From positions 262,292-326,291 of the forward strand of contig NZ_QVMN01000003.1 of NCBI RefSeq assembly GCF_010501075.1: a stretch of 64,000 nt of DNA, given 5' to 3'. Source of the stretch: Dysgonomonas sp. 25. GTDB lineage: Bacteria > Bacteroidota > Bacteroidia > Bacteroidales > Dysgonomonadaceae. The translations under genes were made by a program, and so were the position numbers. The notes under the pieces were generated by a model. It was given only the letters and a program-made list of their open reading frames with translations, ran no database searches and was not told the DNA's origin. This document shows, in pieces, positions 16,638 through 24,201 of this stretch. Position 1 is the stretch's first letter, and every line of letters starts with the position of its first letter.

Positions 16638-16670
16638 AGGTGCGCAAACCCGACCAAAGGAAGCGCACCT
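16638..16670 (+). terminator. Terminator with the repeated motif in its loop
   Basis: AGGTGCGC (16638-16645) pairs perfectly with GCGCACCT (16663-16670), followed by CTTTTATT. The 17-base loop is the motif AAACCCGACCAAA plus GGAA. Confidence 0.75.
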
Positions 16671-16823
16671 CTTTTATTAACTAACTAACCCGACCAAAAC
16701 GAATTAATTAATTAAGACAAAGTTATAAAAAAAAGATTTCGTAATTCCGAAAACTTCCATTTTGAAAAATATTTGCAAAAATAGCAATGGAGTAACATTG
16801 TCATAACAATAAACAATAAAACG

Positions 16824-17196
16824 ATGAATACATATTTTGTAAACACAGCCGATGGAATTATCAAAGCGTCAGTACAATTCAATCCATTATGGGGCAAATA
16901 TCAGGCAATTATTGACGGCACAGTCTACGGACAATTTGAGCCAGAAAGAGAAGCCGATGCAATCGAGTATATTAAAAATTCTTTCCTTACAGAGAATATA
17001 ATCGTTCCCGACTGCACACTGCTAATCAGTGATGAAAGCCCTTTATCCAATCAGGTTAAAAAAAATCACTGGCGACAATTACAACACCACTGATTTTGAA
17101 GATTTGTACAAATCAACATTGATAAAGCATAGAAAATCAGGCTTAATCATCCGAACAATCTCAAAAAGAGAGATTAAAGAACAACTCGAAAAATAA
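16824..17196 (+). pseudogene. Frameshifted (or slippage-expressed) small element gene
   Basis: The frame from 16824 ends at 17093 after 89 aa with SNQVKKNHWRQLQHH. Removing one A from the A8 run at 17058-17065 opens the frame onward as KKITGDNYNTTDFEDLYKS to a TAA at 17194-17196, giving about 124 aa. That fills the otherwise empty 120 bases before the next motif. The N-terminal part (MNTYFVNTADGIIKASVQFN) is unrecognised. The run could be a real mutation, a sequencing slip or a programmed slippage site. An upstream leader ACAATAAAACGATG recurs before the 58-aa gene at 21729. Confidence 0.6.
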
Positions 17197-17216
17197 TAAA
17201 CTAAAAACCCGACCAA

Positions 17217-17687
17217 ATGACATTAGATGAATATTGCAATCAAACCGAACCACTACCAAACCCAAAAGTAGTATTGAAAAAATCAGAGTACACAAAACAC
17301 CTGACAAGAAAAGAAAAGGGATATTGGTATTCAAATATCGTTATCCCGAAACTGGAACAACGTTTCGGGATAACTGATACCTATATCCAAATGAACGACA
17401 GTAAGCACCTTTGGTCAAGACACCCCGACACTGGAAACCTCCACAAATTAAGCGTTTTCCACTTGCCCGAAGAAGATGATGAACCGCAGGAAATAACCCT
17501 GTACCGTGAATTTCTGGAGGAAAATTTAAAATTTATAAGCGATTGGAGAGAGAAACACCCGCACCCGAAAAACTTGGAGGAACACAACGCCGAATATATT
17601 AAGCAATATACCGCATTTATCCATTCTGTAAAAGAAAAATATTATCTGGACGAATCCGATATTAAATTCTGGCTAACATTCAAATAA
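17217..17687 (+). CDS. Hypothetical protein of the motif-led array
   Basis: A 156-aa acidic, helix-rich protein of unknown family (MTLDEYCNQTEPLPNPKVV; RKEKGYWYSNIVIPKLEQRF; HNAEYIKQYTAFIHSVKEKY). It has no signal peptide or membrane segment. The ATG shares its A with the end of a motif copy (17206-17217), so the motif takes the place where a ribosome-binding site would lie. Next-gene gap is 22 bases. It is probably co-transcribed with the other array genes. Confidence 0.6.
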   Translation: MTLDEYCNQTEPLPNPKVVLKKSEYTKHLTRKEKGYWYSNIVIPKLEQRFGITDTYIQMNDSKHLWSRHPDTGNLHKLSVFHLPEEDDEPQEITLYREFLEENLKFISDWREKHPHPKNLEEHNAEYIKQYTAFIHSVKEKYYLDESDIKFWLTFK

Positions 17688-17709
17688 CCAACAAAACCCC
17701 GACCAAATT

Positions 17710-18516
17710 ATGAAAAAGATAACATACAAAGAATTATTAGCAGCCTCCGACAGCTTTAGAAAAACAGTTGAACAATATATCGAAAGCAAACAATATTATG
17801 AGGATAAAAAAATCCTCTGCAACAAGATATTAGACGCTATCAACGAAAAAAGCAAAGCTGACAAGCAACTCAGGATAGAAGCATATAAATACTTCATCTG
17901 CCAATCAGATTATAAGACAATAAAACTTCGGGAAATATGCAAAGCAGCAGGATATGATTTCTGGGCTGACAAAAACAGTGATTTAAGTATATCAAATGCG
18001 ATAAACACCATTGATACAGCACACGTTTATCACGAAATAAATCTGTACAAAGAAACATTCACATTGCAAAAGCTATCCAAATATGAAGTTAAAGACGGCG
18101 ATGTAGCTTTGAAAACGGGATATGCAGGAATCACAGTTCAAAACTTTTTAGAAAATTACCTGAAAGAAAAAGGTTATAACCTGACAATGACACAATTATA
18201 CCGTGTCAATTTTAAAGATAATGAAACCTGTACAACTTGGAGAAATGCAGATATTAATCCTGTTACAGTTGACATTTTGGCTATCGAACTCAATTACAGG
18301 TATGTATCTATTATTGCCGACTTAGGAGACGGAGCAATGCCTATCGCTCTCGACATGAGGGAAGGTGGAAATGTAGTTGTAACTCCTGTATATAATAATT
18401 ACGATTGGATAAAAGAGGCGACTTATTACCAACTACAAGCCATCTGCGATGTCGTTGCCGAACGCTTCGAGGATAGTAAAAACGAATTATTATCACTAAA
18501 ACCAAAGGTTAAATAA
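17710..18516 (+). CDS. Hypothetical protein of the motif-led array
   Basis: A 268-aa protein that I cannot assign. The N-terminal 100 residues are basic and helical (SFRKTVEQYIESKQYYEDKK), the middle includes KTGYAGITVQNFLENYLKEKG, and the C-terminal part is beta-rich with VDILAIELNYRYVSIIADLG. It is soluble, without Cys clusters or NTPase motifs. A motif copy with an extra C lies at 17696-17707, two bases before the ATG. It is one of the longer unknown genes of the array and a good target for structure prediction. Confidence 0.6.
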   Translation: MKKITYKELLAASDSFRKTVEQYIESKQYYEDKKILCNKILDAINEKSKADKQLRIEAYKYFICQSDYKTIKLREICKAAGYDFWADKNSDLSISNAINTIDTAHVYHEINLYKETFTLQKLSKYEVKDGDVALKTGYAGITVQNFLENYLKEKGYNLTMTQLYRVNFKDNETCTTWRNADINPVTVDILAIELNYRYVSIIADLGDGAMPIALDMREGGNVVVTPVYNNYDWIKEATYYQLQAICDVVAERFEDSKNELLSLKPKVK

Positions 18517-18545
18517 TTATTAATCAATAAAAACCCGACCAAAAA

Positions 18546-19430
18546 ATGAAAACAATTCAAGATTTAAAACAATTAGCGTATGACGCTCACAGAGGTACTT
18601 ACTCAAATCCCGAATACACTTCGACCAAATTTGTAGAGGATTATACGAACGACCTGAACGACTTACTCGAACAAATCCCTTCCGATTACCATTCGTGGGT
18701 AAGAGAAAAGTATATTTCGTTGCTGAGTAAGTGGTTAAGCTCACAAACTTCTATCTTTTCCCCTTTCATTTCGGGACGTTCCAATTATCCTGCCAAAAGG
18801 ATGCAGAAACTAAACGGATGGGCTGACAATCATTACAAAAACTTTTCCGATTGGCGTGAAAACATTGTCAAACGTGTAAAACGATGGGAGAAAAAGAAAA
18901 ACTACTCCCTCAGTTCCGAGATAGAAGAAAAACATGAAAAGCTATCCGAGCTTCAAGATTGGCAAGAAAAAATGAAGGCAATCAATAAGATTGTGCGAAG
19001 CAAAAAGCTGTCTGAGATTGAGATTAACGAAGAACTGACAGTTTTATATGGGCTTTCCGAACAAACTATCCATAAACTTCTCAATCCTCGCTATTCATAC
19101 GAGAAAAAAGGCTTTCAGGGTTGGCAACTGTCAAACAACAATGCCACAATCAGGAACACCAAAGCCCGTATCAAAGAACTCGAACGCAGATTGGAAGCCG
19201 AAGGACAAGACAACGAAGAATACGAAGTTAAAGGCGTTCGGGTAGAACTTGATATTGCCGAAAACCGTGTAAAACTATTCTTTCCTCGTAAACCTGTAAA
19301 GGAAAACAGGCGGGAACTAAGCAACAACGGTTTCAGGTGGTCATACAACAACGATTGTTGGCAAGCATATATGTCAGCAGAGCCGAGAGTTAAAGCCATG
19401 CTCGAAAATATGGATATACGGTACGAATAA
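18546..19430 (+). CDS. Array protein with a C-terminal GFRWS-type domain
   Basis: A 294-aa protein. Residues 1-215 are charged and mostly helical (WADNHYKNFSDWRENIVKRV, with a coiled coil around 115-150). The last 75 residues hold a motif that I recognise from Bacteroidetes mobile-element proteins: VELDIAENRVKLFFPRKP, then LSNNGFRWSYNNDCWQAYM, usually written NGFRWSP..WQR. In other proteins this domain follows DUF3560/DUF1738-like parts; its function is not known. A motif copy ends 2 bases before the ATG. Confidence 0.65.
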   Translation: MKTIQDLKQLAYDAHRGTYSNPEYTSTKFVEDYTNDLNDLLEQIPSDYHSWVREKYISLLSKWLSSQTSIFSPFISGRSNYPAKRMQKLNGWADNHYKNFSDWRENIVKRVKRWEKKKNYSLSSEIEEKHEKLSELQDWQEKMKAINKIVRSKKLSEIEINEELTVLYGLSEQTIHKLLNPRYSYEKKGFQGWQLSNNNATIRNTKARIKELERRLEAEGQDNEEYEVKGVRVELDIAENRVKLFFPRKPVKENRRELSNNGFRWSYNNDCWQAYMSAEPRVKAMLENMDIRYE

Positions 19431-19552
19431 TAATAGAACGATTCAGAACCAACAGTCATAGACACGGCAGACAATTTAAAATAACTAACCATAGAGATTG
19501 CTTTCTGCCTAACAGTCTGGGTATTGGTACTGAATTTATAATACAAAATATA

Positions 19553-19795
19553 ATGGAAGTAAAATTGAAAGATTCAGATATGACAAAAATGAACAATCTG
19601 AACGAAAAAAACAAATGGGCTATTTCTAAAGAAGAAATAATCGAACTAACTCGAAAGCATAAAATAGCGAATGAGTACGATAAAGCATTAATTGAATACC
19701 GATTAACCGACATTAATTTTCATACTTATGTTGGTCTATTGTATCATAGGAAATATGAGGAACTGGAAAAATTGATAGAAGAAGATTTTGAATAA
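19553..19795 (+). CDS. Small hypothetical protein without the motif
   Basis: An 80-aa charged helical protein (SKEEIIELTRKHKIANEYDK). It is the one gene inside the array region that lacks the AACCCGACCAAA leader; its 122-base upstream gap instead holds AT-rich sequence with no clear promoter. It may have entered the array separately. Confidence 0.5.
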   Translation: MEVKLKDSDMTKMNNLNEKNKWAISKEEIIELTRKHKIANEYDKALIEYRLTDINFHTYVGLLYHRKYEELEKLIEEDFE

Positions 19796-19817
19796 AATAC
19801 TATAAAAACCCGACCAA

Positions 19818-20630
19818 ATGAAGCAATTAAATATCGAAGTCGTCCTCCGATACGAAGTCCCTTACTATCCAAGTAAGAGACACAAATATCAACATACCCA
19901 AATACAGGAGGAAAAGCTAAAAGTTAGTATTCCTATTGTAGAAAAAGGCGAAGAAAAAATAGCCTTTATTGTAAAAGGCAGCAGAGGAAAAGAAAGCTAT
20001 TACTCGCACAATGAGCAACTTTGGCGAAAAATTAAATGGCACGAAAAGCATCACAGTAAAAATGGCTATTATCCCTTAAAAGAACTGATATGGTATGTAC
20101 AACACACCGCCCGGACACTTCCTTATTATGCTGAACATGGCAGAGTCCTTCGCAATGACAGCGATATACTTTGCGACAAGGCTTATCAAATGAAAGCATT
20201 ACAGGAATATATAAGCAACTATCTGATTATCGACAAATATGTTTGCCAACCTGTCGGAGAACCACGATATGTAATTAATACTTTCGGATTAGGTCACAAT
20301 CACGGTGGTACATCATTGTCTGTCACAAATTGGTATAATTCCAATATCCGAAATACCTCTTATTTCCCTGCCAATAAACGCAAAGAAGCGATAGCCTACG
20401 GCAAAAAGGTAGCCAAAGGTAGGGGCGATACCGAATCAGTAAGAACGATTGGCAAATGGTATGATATAAAAATCCTCATGCCCGAATGTGTTACCTGTGA
20501 CCCGATGAACGAACACGGAGAAGGCGACCCCTTCTTAAATCGACTAAATGGAATAATTAACAGTACAGAATCAAAAAACGAAGCAGGGCTTATGGTAATG
20601 TTAGCCACTGCAAGCGAATTAAATAAATAA
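19818..20630 (+). CDS. Hypothetical protein of the motif-led array
   Basis: A 270-aa protein, unrecognised. The N-terminal part is beta-rich (MKQLNIEVVLRYEVPYYPSK), then come a His/Tyr-rich region (KWHEKHHSKNGYYPLKELIW), NTFGLGHNHGGTSLSVTNWY and a C-terminal CVTC. The HNH-like clusters of His and Asn might bind metal, but no full nuclease motif is present. The ATG overlaps the motif copy at 19807-19818, and two more copies follow its stop at 20629 and 20656. Confidence 0.6.
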   Translation: MKQLNIEVVLRYEVPYYPSKRHKYQHTQIQEEKLKVSIPIVEKGEEKIAFIVKGSRGKESYYSHNEQLWRKIKWHEKHHSKNGYYPLKELIWYVQHTARTLPYYAEHGRVLRNDSDILCDKAYQMKALQEYISNYLIIDKYVCQPVGEPRYVINTFGLGHNHGGTSLSVTNWYNSNIRNTSYFPANKRKEAIAYGKKVAKGRGDTESVRTIGKWYDIKILMPECVTCDPMNEHGEGDPFLNRLNGIINSTESKNEAGLMVMLATASELNK

Positions 20631-20668
20631 CCCGACCAATTTTATTAATTTTTTAAACCCGACCAAAA

Positions 20669-21376
20669 ATGGTAACAAAAACATTCAATCCAGTAAAAAA
20701 GAAGTATGCACTGAACAATTCGTATTTCAAAGGTAACTATGGAGGCTATTCTCAACGCCCTGTTACTCCTTACGAAGTATTGTTGTATTACAAACAACAT
20801 GGAGAACTGCCGTTCGCTTACAATGGCGATAATTGGCTTTATGACTGCTATTGCGAGTATCAGAAACGAAACGGTGTATATCATTCGCAATTCTTTACAC
20901 CCGATGCCACCGCAGAGCGAATGGCTGAAATAGCTTTTGATTATTTTGACGAAGAAAAGCCCGTCCTCGATGCCTGTTGCGGTTTCGGACAATTAACAAG
21001 GGCATTGCTTAAAGAGGGCTTTCAGGCTTATGGCTATGATTTTTCTTACGAAATGGTAGAATTATTCAAAGAATACACCAAATGCGATGCAGCCCACACT
21101 GACTTCCAGAGCTTCAATGTGAAGTACAAAAATATTATGTCGAATCCTCCGTATGAAGTGCCATTGCTTACCGAGTTTCTTGAGTGTACATACAATATTC
21201 TGGAGGACGATGGTACACTAATCCTGCTTATCCCGAACGGTTTTATTGATAAAACCCGACCCAAAAGAACAGCCGATATATTGGCAAAATATAGGCTATT
21301 ATACAGCGAGCCAATGACCGAAGAATTTTTAAGGACAAAAGTTCATTGTGAAATCGTTGTCCTCGAAAAACGATAA
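20669..21376 (+). CDS. Orphan NPPY-type DNA methyltransferase-like protein
   Basis: A 235-aa class I SAM-dependent methyltransferase. Motif I is LDACCGFGQLTRALL (Asp101, Gly105, Gly107) and motif IV is NPPY at 159-162, which points to adenine-N6 (or cytosine-N4) methylation of DNA. Residues 75-95 (QFFTPDATAERMAEIAFDYF) resemble the start of the type I/IIG fold. No endonuclease is nearby, so it is an orphan, as often found on mobile elements to protect DNA or set regulation. It has the last motif copy 1 base before its ATG. Confidence 0.75.
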   Translation: MVTKTFNPVKKKYALNNSYFKGNYGGYSQRPVTPYEVLLYYKQHGELPFAYNGDNWLYDCYCEYQKRNGVYHSQFFTPDATAERMAEIAFDYFDEEKPVLDACCGFGQLTRALLKEGFQAYGYDFSYEMVELFKEYTKCDAAHTDFQSFNVKYKNIMSNPPYEVPLLTEFLECTYNILEDDGTLILLIPNGFIDKTRPKRTADILAKYRLLYSEPMTEEFLRTKVHCEIVVLEKR

Positions 21377-21386
21377 TCATTAATCC

Positions 21387-21408
21387 GAAGGGCGAGAAAT
21401 CGCCCTTC
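21387..21408 (+). terminator. Hairpin with GAAA tetraloop after the methyltransferase
   Basis: GAAGGGCGA and TCGCCCTTC form a perfect 9-bp stem closed by GAAA. The downstream sequence is AT-rich but lacks a long T-run; it probably ends the motif-led transcript. Confidence 0.6.
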
Positions 21409-21422
21409 ATAAATATAAAATT

Positions 21423-21716
21423 ATGCCACAATTCAATTTTTATCAAGATAGAAAATTAATCATCTGGGAACGTACCCACTTTACAATAGAAGCAGAAAAC
21501 GAAGAAGAAGCAATTAAGAAGTTCGAAAGCGAAAATGCTGTTTACATCGAAAATATGAACGAAACAGAAAAAGGAAAAAGTGAGATACTTTCCGAACGAA
21601 CCGAAATACTAACGATGGACGATAACAACGGCTTCGCTACTATTGAAATCTATATTGACAATAATAGCTCCGACAACCTAATTTATCATAACGGAATAGA
21701 TATTGAGGACAGATAA
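21423..21716 (+). CDS. Small acidic hypothetical protein
   Basis: A 97-aa very acidic protein (FTIEAENEEEAIKKFESENA; IDNNSSDNLIYHNGIDIEDR). Acidity of this kind suggests a DNA-mimic or antirestriction-like role, but no family is recognised and the idea is weak. It lies just after the hairpin at 21387-21408 and 12 bases before the next small gene. Confidence 0.55.
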   Translation: MPQFNFYQDRKLIIWERTHFTIEAENEEEAIKKFESENAVYIENMNETEKGKSEILSERTEILTMDDNNGFATIEIYIDNNSSDNLIYHNGIDIEDR

Positions 21717-21728
21717 AACAATAAAACG

Positions 21729-21905
21729 ATGTGGGAAATAATAGATAACAACGGCACTATCCATTCAGGAAGTGAGGAAGAAATGCGACTTGCATTTGAT
21801 ATAATGACCGACAACGAAGCCTATTCGGAAGAAGAAGTTGCACAATGGGCTTGCGGTTGGGACGGCGACTTACGATTGATACAAATACACGCTATATCAC
21901 ATTAA
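21729..21905 (+). CDS. Small conserved-looking element protein (58 aa)
   Basis: A short gene read directly: it starts MWEIIDNNGTIHSGSEEEMR and ends DGDLRLIQIHAISH, with a TAA at 21903-21905. The pattern WEIID..GTIHSGSE...W.GDLRLIQIH is one I associate with small proteins of Bacteroidales conjugative elements; function unknown. It has the leader ACAATAAAACGATG, identical to that of the gene at 16824. It is acidic and soluble. Confidence 0.6.
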   Translation: MWEIIDNNGTIHSGSEEEMRLAFDIMTDNEAYSEEEVAQWACGWDGDLRLIQIHAISH

Positions 21906-21916
21906 ACCGAACGATT

Positions 21917-22189
21917 ATGACTTACTTCGAATTTATAAAAGAAAAACCAACCCTATACGGCTCAACAACCGACCAGAACTATAAACAACGAATCGGAACA
22001 TATCAGCCATGCTTCAATAAGTACACCAATACAATGTGTTATTTCTTTATGGCTAAGAACGGACGGAAAACCCAATACGGCTTTACCCTGAAACGAGCCT
22101 TCCACCTCTTTCGCTTTGGTAAACTATCTACTAACCCCGAAAAAGGCAACCCAGACAACTATATTAGCTATGATAAATCCCCTCCGTAA
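21917..22189 (+). CDS. Small hypothetical protein
   Basis: A 90-aa basic protein (MTYFEFIKEKPTLYGSTTDQ; GRKTQYGFTLKRAFHLFRFG). I chose the ATG at 21917, after the stop of the 58-aa gene, rather than the longer frame from 21845 that would overlap it. The family is unknown. A 112-base regulatory-looking gap with repeats follows. Confidence 0.55.
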   Translation: MTYFEFIKEKPTLYGSTTDQNYKQRIGTYQPCFNKYTNTMCYFFMAKNGRKTQYGFTLKRAFHLFRFGKLSTNPEKGNPDNYISYDKSPP

Positions 22190-22210
22190 AAGAATATCTG
22201 AAATAACTTT

Positions 22211-22298
22211 GCTAAATTTACGGAAGAAAATAAACAAAATGGCTTACCTTAAAACATTGTAAGCTAAATTTTTACCAACAACTTTTCGTAAATTTTTA
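22211..22298 (+). promoter_or_regulatory. Operator-like repeats before the HTH-recombinase pair
   Basis: GCTAAATTTACGG (22211-22223), GCTAAATTTTTACC (22263-22276) and CGTAAATTTTTA (22287-22298) share a TAAATTT core; CTTAC and GTAAG flank the middle part. They could be binding sites of the HTH protein encoded next. Confidence 0.4.
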
Positions 22299-22301
22299 AT
22301 T

Positions 22302-22586
22302 ATGAGGAAAATAGAACTTAACTTTGACGAAGCATGGCAATACTTGAAATTCTTATGCGATATGGGATTACAGAAATCTCAAATAGCAGAATTTGTAGGT
22401 TGTAGCCGTAGGGATATATCCGCAGCAATGAACGGAATCATAGAAGCTAAGACCAACAAGCCAATTAAATTGCCAGAAAAATATCATCCGAAAATTATTG
22501 AATTAGTACAAGTTCTCCAACTGGAAACTTGGCGAAAACAAATGAAAACAAATGAAAACAAAAATATCATTCAAAGACGCATTTAA
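22302..22586 (+). CDS. Small HTH DNA-binding protein
   Basis: A 94-aa protein with a helix-turn-helix: MGLQKSQIAEFVGCSRRDIS, residues about 25-45, as in Cro/excisionase-like regulators. Its 3' end overlaps the recombinase gene by 35 bases in another frame, so the two are coupled. It may be a recombination directionality factor or an autoregulator acting on the repeats just upstream; both are inference. Confidence 0.6.
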   Translation: MRKIELNFDEAWQYLKFLCDMGLQKSQIAEFVGCSRRDISAAMNGIIEAKTNKPIKLPEKYHPKIIELVQVLQLETWRKQMKTNENKNIIQRRI

Positions 22587-23400
22587 TCGGAAATTCTCTC
22601 GTGAGAAATATATACTCGACCATATAAAAAAATTCAATAATAATAAACATGCCGAATGGTGTGATTTTACGAGAGTTTTCCTAATTGAATTAGTAGAATA
22701 TTTTAAAGAAACATTATCACCCAACTCCGCACGAACATATTGTGCGAACCTAAAAAGCCTCCTGAACAAATACTCGGAAGAAATCGAAATCCCCTGTAAA
22801 GATTATGCTCCATTACTCTCGCTGAAAAAGACAGGTGTAATCAATACTTACCTCACACCCGAAGAAATACAACAAATTATCGACTATCTACCTGAAAGCG
22901 AAATGGAACACGCTATCAGGAATCAATTTCTTCTTTCCTGCCTCACAGGTATGCGGTTCTCCGATGTGATAAATTTGGACGCTACCAATCTGAACAATTC
23001 AGAAATCGTTTATGTAGCAATAAAAACAAAGACCGCCGTAACAACCATAAGTAGTCCCGTAACCGAATTTCTGATAGCAGAACAAGAAAACACATACTAT
23101 CCCGCATGGAAATTCAACGAACAAATTAAGATTATCTGCAAAAAAGCAGGAATCAATAGCAAGGTGAAAGTAGTTCGAGGTGGAGAAACAGAAACAGGCG
23201 AGAAGTGGGAATTTGTTTCCAGTCATACAGCACGGCGTTCCTTTGCAACCAACATATACCTGAAAACATTAGACCTCTTTCTCGTATCTACGCTGATGGG
23301 GCATAGCGATGTCAAAATTACACAAGGCTATCTATGTTGTGCTTTCAGGAAGAACAATCTGGCTATGGACTATGTAAATCAGTTCCAAATAGCTATATAA
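22552..23400 (+). CDS. Short tyrosine recombinase (XerC/D-like)
   Basis: A 282-aa recombinase with a SAM-like N-terminal domain (EYFKETLSPNSARTYCANLK) and a full catalytic set: Arg135 (TGMRFSD), His225 and Arg228 (SSHTARRSF), His251 (MGHSD) and Tyr260 (QGYL). It has no arm-binding domain, so it resembles Xer-type or inversion/resolution recombinases more than the tRNA-targeting integrase at 24202. Being next to an array with identical short repeats it could act there, but nothing shows this directly. Dimer resolution of an excised replicating form is another option. Confidence 0.8.
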   Translation: MKTKISFKDAFNRKFSREKYILDHIKKFNNNKHAEWCDFTRVFLIELVEYFKETLSPNSARTYCANLKSLLNKYSEEIEIPCKDYAPLLSLKKTGVINTYLTPEEIQQIIDYLPESEMEHAIRNQFLLSCLTGMRFSDVINLDATNLNNSEIVYVAIKTKTAVTTISSPVTEFLIAEQENTYYPAWKFNEQIKIICKKAGINSKVKVVRGGETETGEKWEFVSSHTARRSFATNIYLKTLDLFLVSTLMGHSDVKITQGYLCCAFRKNNLAMDYVNQFQIAI

Positions 23401-23482
23401 ACAATCCCTTCATGGTACTAAAGGATAATTAAGCAGCCGAGAATCAAACTCGATATATATTAAAAAATTTAAACGAATTATT

Positions 23483-24082
23483 ATGGGTATGGAAAACCAA
23501 AACGAAAGAACAGGTAACATTGCATTTGATAATGTAATTGAAAGTGTAAAGCTATTACACGAGTACATACAGGCAAATGACGATGAAACTACATTTTCGA
23601 TAGTTTTAGGTGGTGCTTTAAAAGACGAAACTACGATGCACTGTATTAATGTTGTAGTCGGCGACCTGAACAATCCCCCAATATTTGACTCAGCTATGCA
23701 ATCACTTGTAAATACCATGAAGGAAAGCGAATTGATTGCCAAGCTCATTTTTACAGCGTATCACACTTATAATACAAATAAAAACGTCAAAGTCGTAAAG
23801 CTATCGGTGGACTCCCCATTAGATGCACTATACCTATTGAAAAATATAATTAGCAACAATATTGATATTCAGAATTTAGACGACTTACCACCAGATTTAC
23901 TAAACGAAATAATACAAAATATGCCCTCCGACTTGAAAAAGAAATTTATGGAGAGGGATTTTTGTGACGACCCCGACTGTCCGACATGCAAGTTACGGCG
24001 CAAACTAATACTTAATGACATGAATATTGACTTTAATAATTTTTTCTTCGGAAATAGCCCAGACCAAGAAAAAGGTAATTAG
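23483..24082 (+). CDS. Hypothetical element protein
   Basis: A 199-aa acidic protein of unknown family. The N-terminal half is alpha/beta (TFSIVLGGALKDETTMHCIN). The C-terminal half has a DLPPDLLNEIIQNMPSDLKK helix and a CDDPDCPTCKLRR cluster (Cys at about 171, 175 and 178) that could bind a metal. It is the last plus-strand gene before the integrase, ending in a bidirectional terminator. Confidence 0.6.
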   Translation: MGMENQNERTGNIAFDNVIESVKLLHEYIQANDDETTFSIVLGGALKDETTMHCINVVVGDLNNPPIFDSAMQSLVNTMKESELIAKLIFTAYHTYNTNKNVKVVKLSVDSPLDALYLLKNIISNNIDIQNLDDLPPDLLNEIIQNMPSDLKKKFMERDFCDDPDCPTCKLRRKLILNDMNIDFNNFFFGNSPDQEKGN

Positions 24083-24140
24083 CTGTAAAAATCCTTGTCC
24101 GACATCGAAGTATGCAAATACATTACTATTCCCAATAAAA

Positions 24141-24165
24141 AAGGAGAGCAAAATATGCTCTCCTT
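24141..24165. terminator. Bidirectional terminator between convergent genes
   Basis: AAGGAGAGCA pairs perfectly with TGCTCTCCTT; an A-run precedes and T-rich sequence follows, so it can serve both the 199-aa gene and the integrase. Confidence 0.75.
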
Positions 24166-24201
24166 ACTTGTTATTTTGTATTCATTTATATCTACATAAT
24201 A

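Larger units (their letters stand above)
16646..20667 (+). repeat. Dispersed intergenic motif AACCCGACCAAA, eight copies
   Basis: Copies, all plus strand: within 16646-16658, then 16687-16698, 17206-17217, 17696-17707 (ACCCCGACCAAA), 18532-18543, 19807-19818, 20629-20640 (last base T) and 20656-20667. Five end 0-5 bases from, or overlap, the next ATG, filling most of each 20-35 base gap. All lie between genes; a weaker match at about 21,251 inside a CDS is not counted. Genes from 21.4 kb on lack it. Possible roles are a translation-initiation element, a target for an RNA-binding protein or small RNA, or recombination repeats. The repetition is seen; the role is inference. Confidence 0.85.

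Noticed and set aside
17041-17216. A separate gene in the 17.09-17.20 kb gap
   Set aside because: The open stretch has no start codon of its own and joins the upstream frame by a one-base shift, so it is treated as the same gene.
16646-20667. The AACCCGACCAAA copies as a CRISPR-like array
   Set aside because: The repeat is only 12 bases, spacing runs from about 27 to 1275 bases, the intervals are genes and there are no cas genes.
21251-21266. A further copy of the array motif
   Set aside because: The sequence AAAACCCGACCCAAAAG lies inside the methyltransferase coding frame and has an extra C; it is explained by the codons for KTRPK.
15805-24082. A conjugative transfer region in the small-gene run
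   Set aside because: No relaxase, TraG/VirD4 or Tra proteins are recognised here; such genes may lie left of the window.
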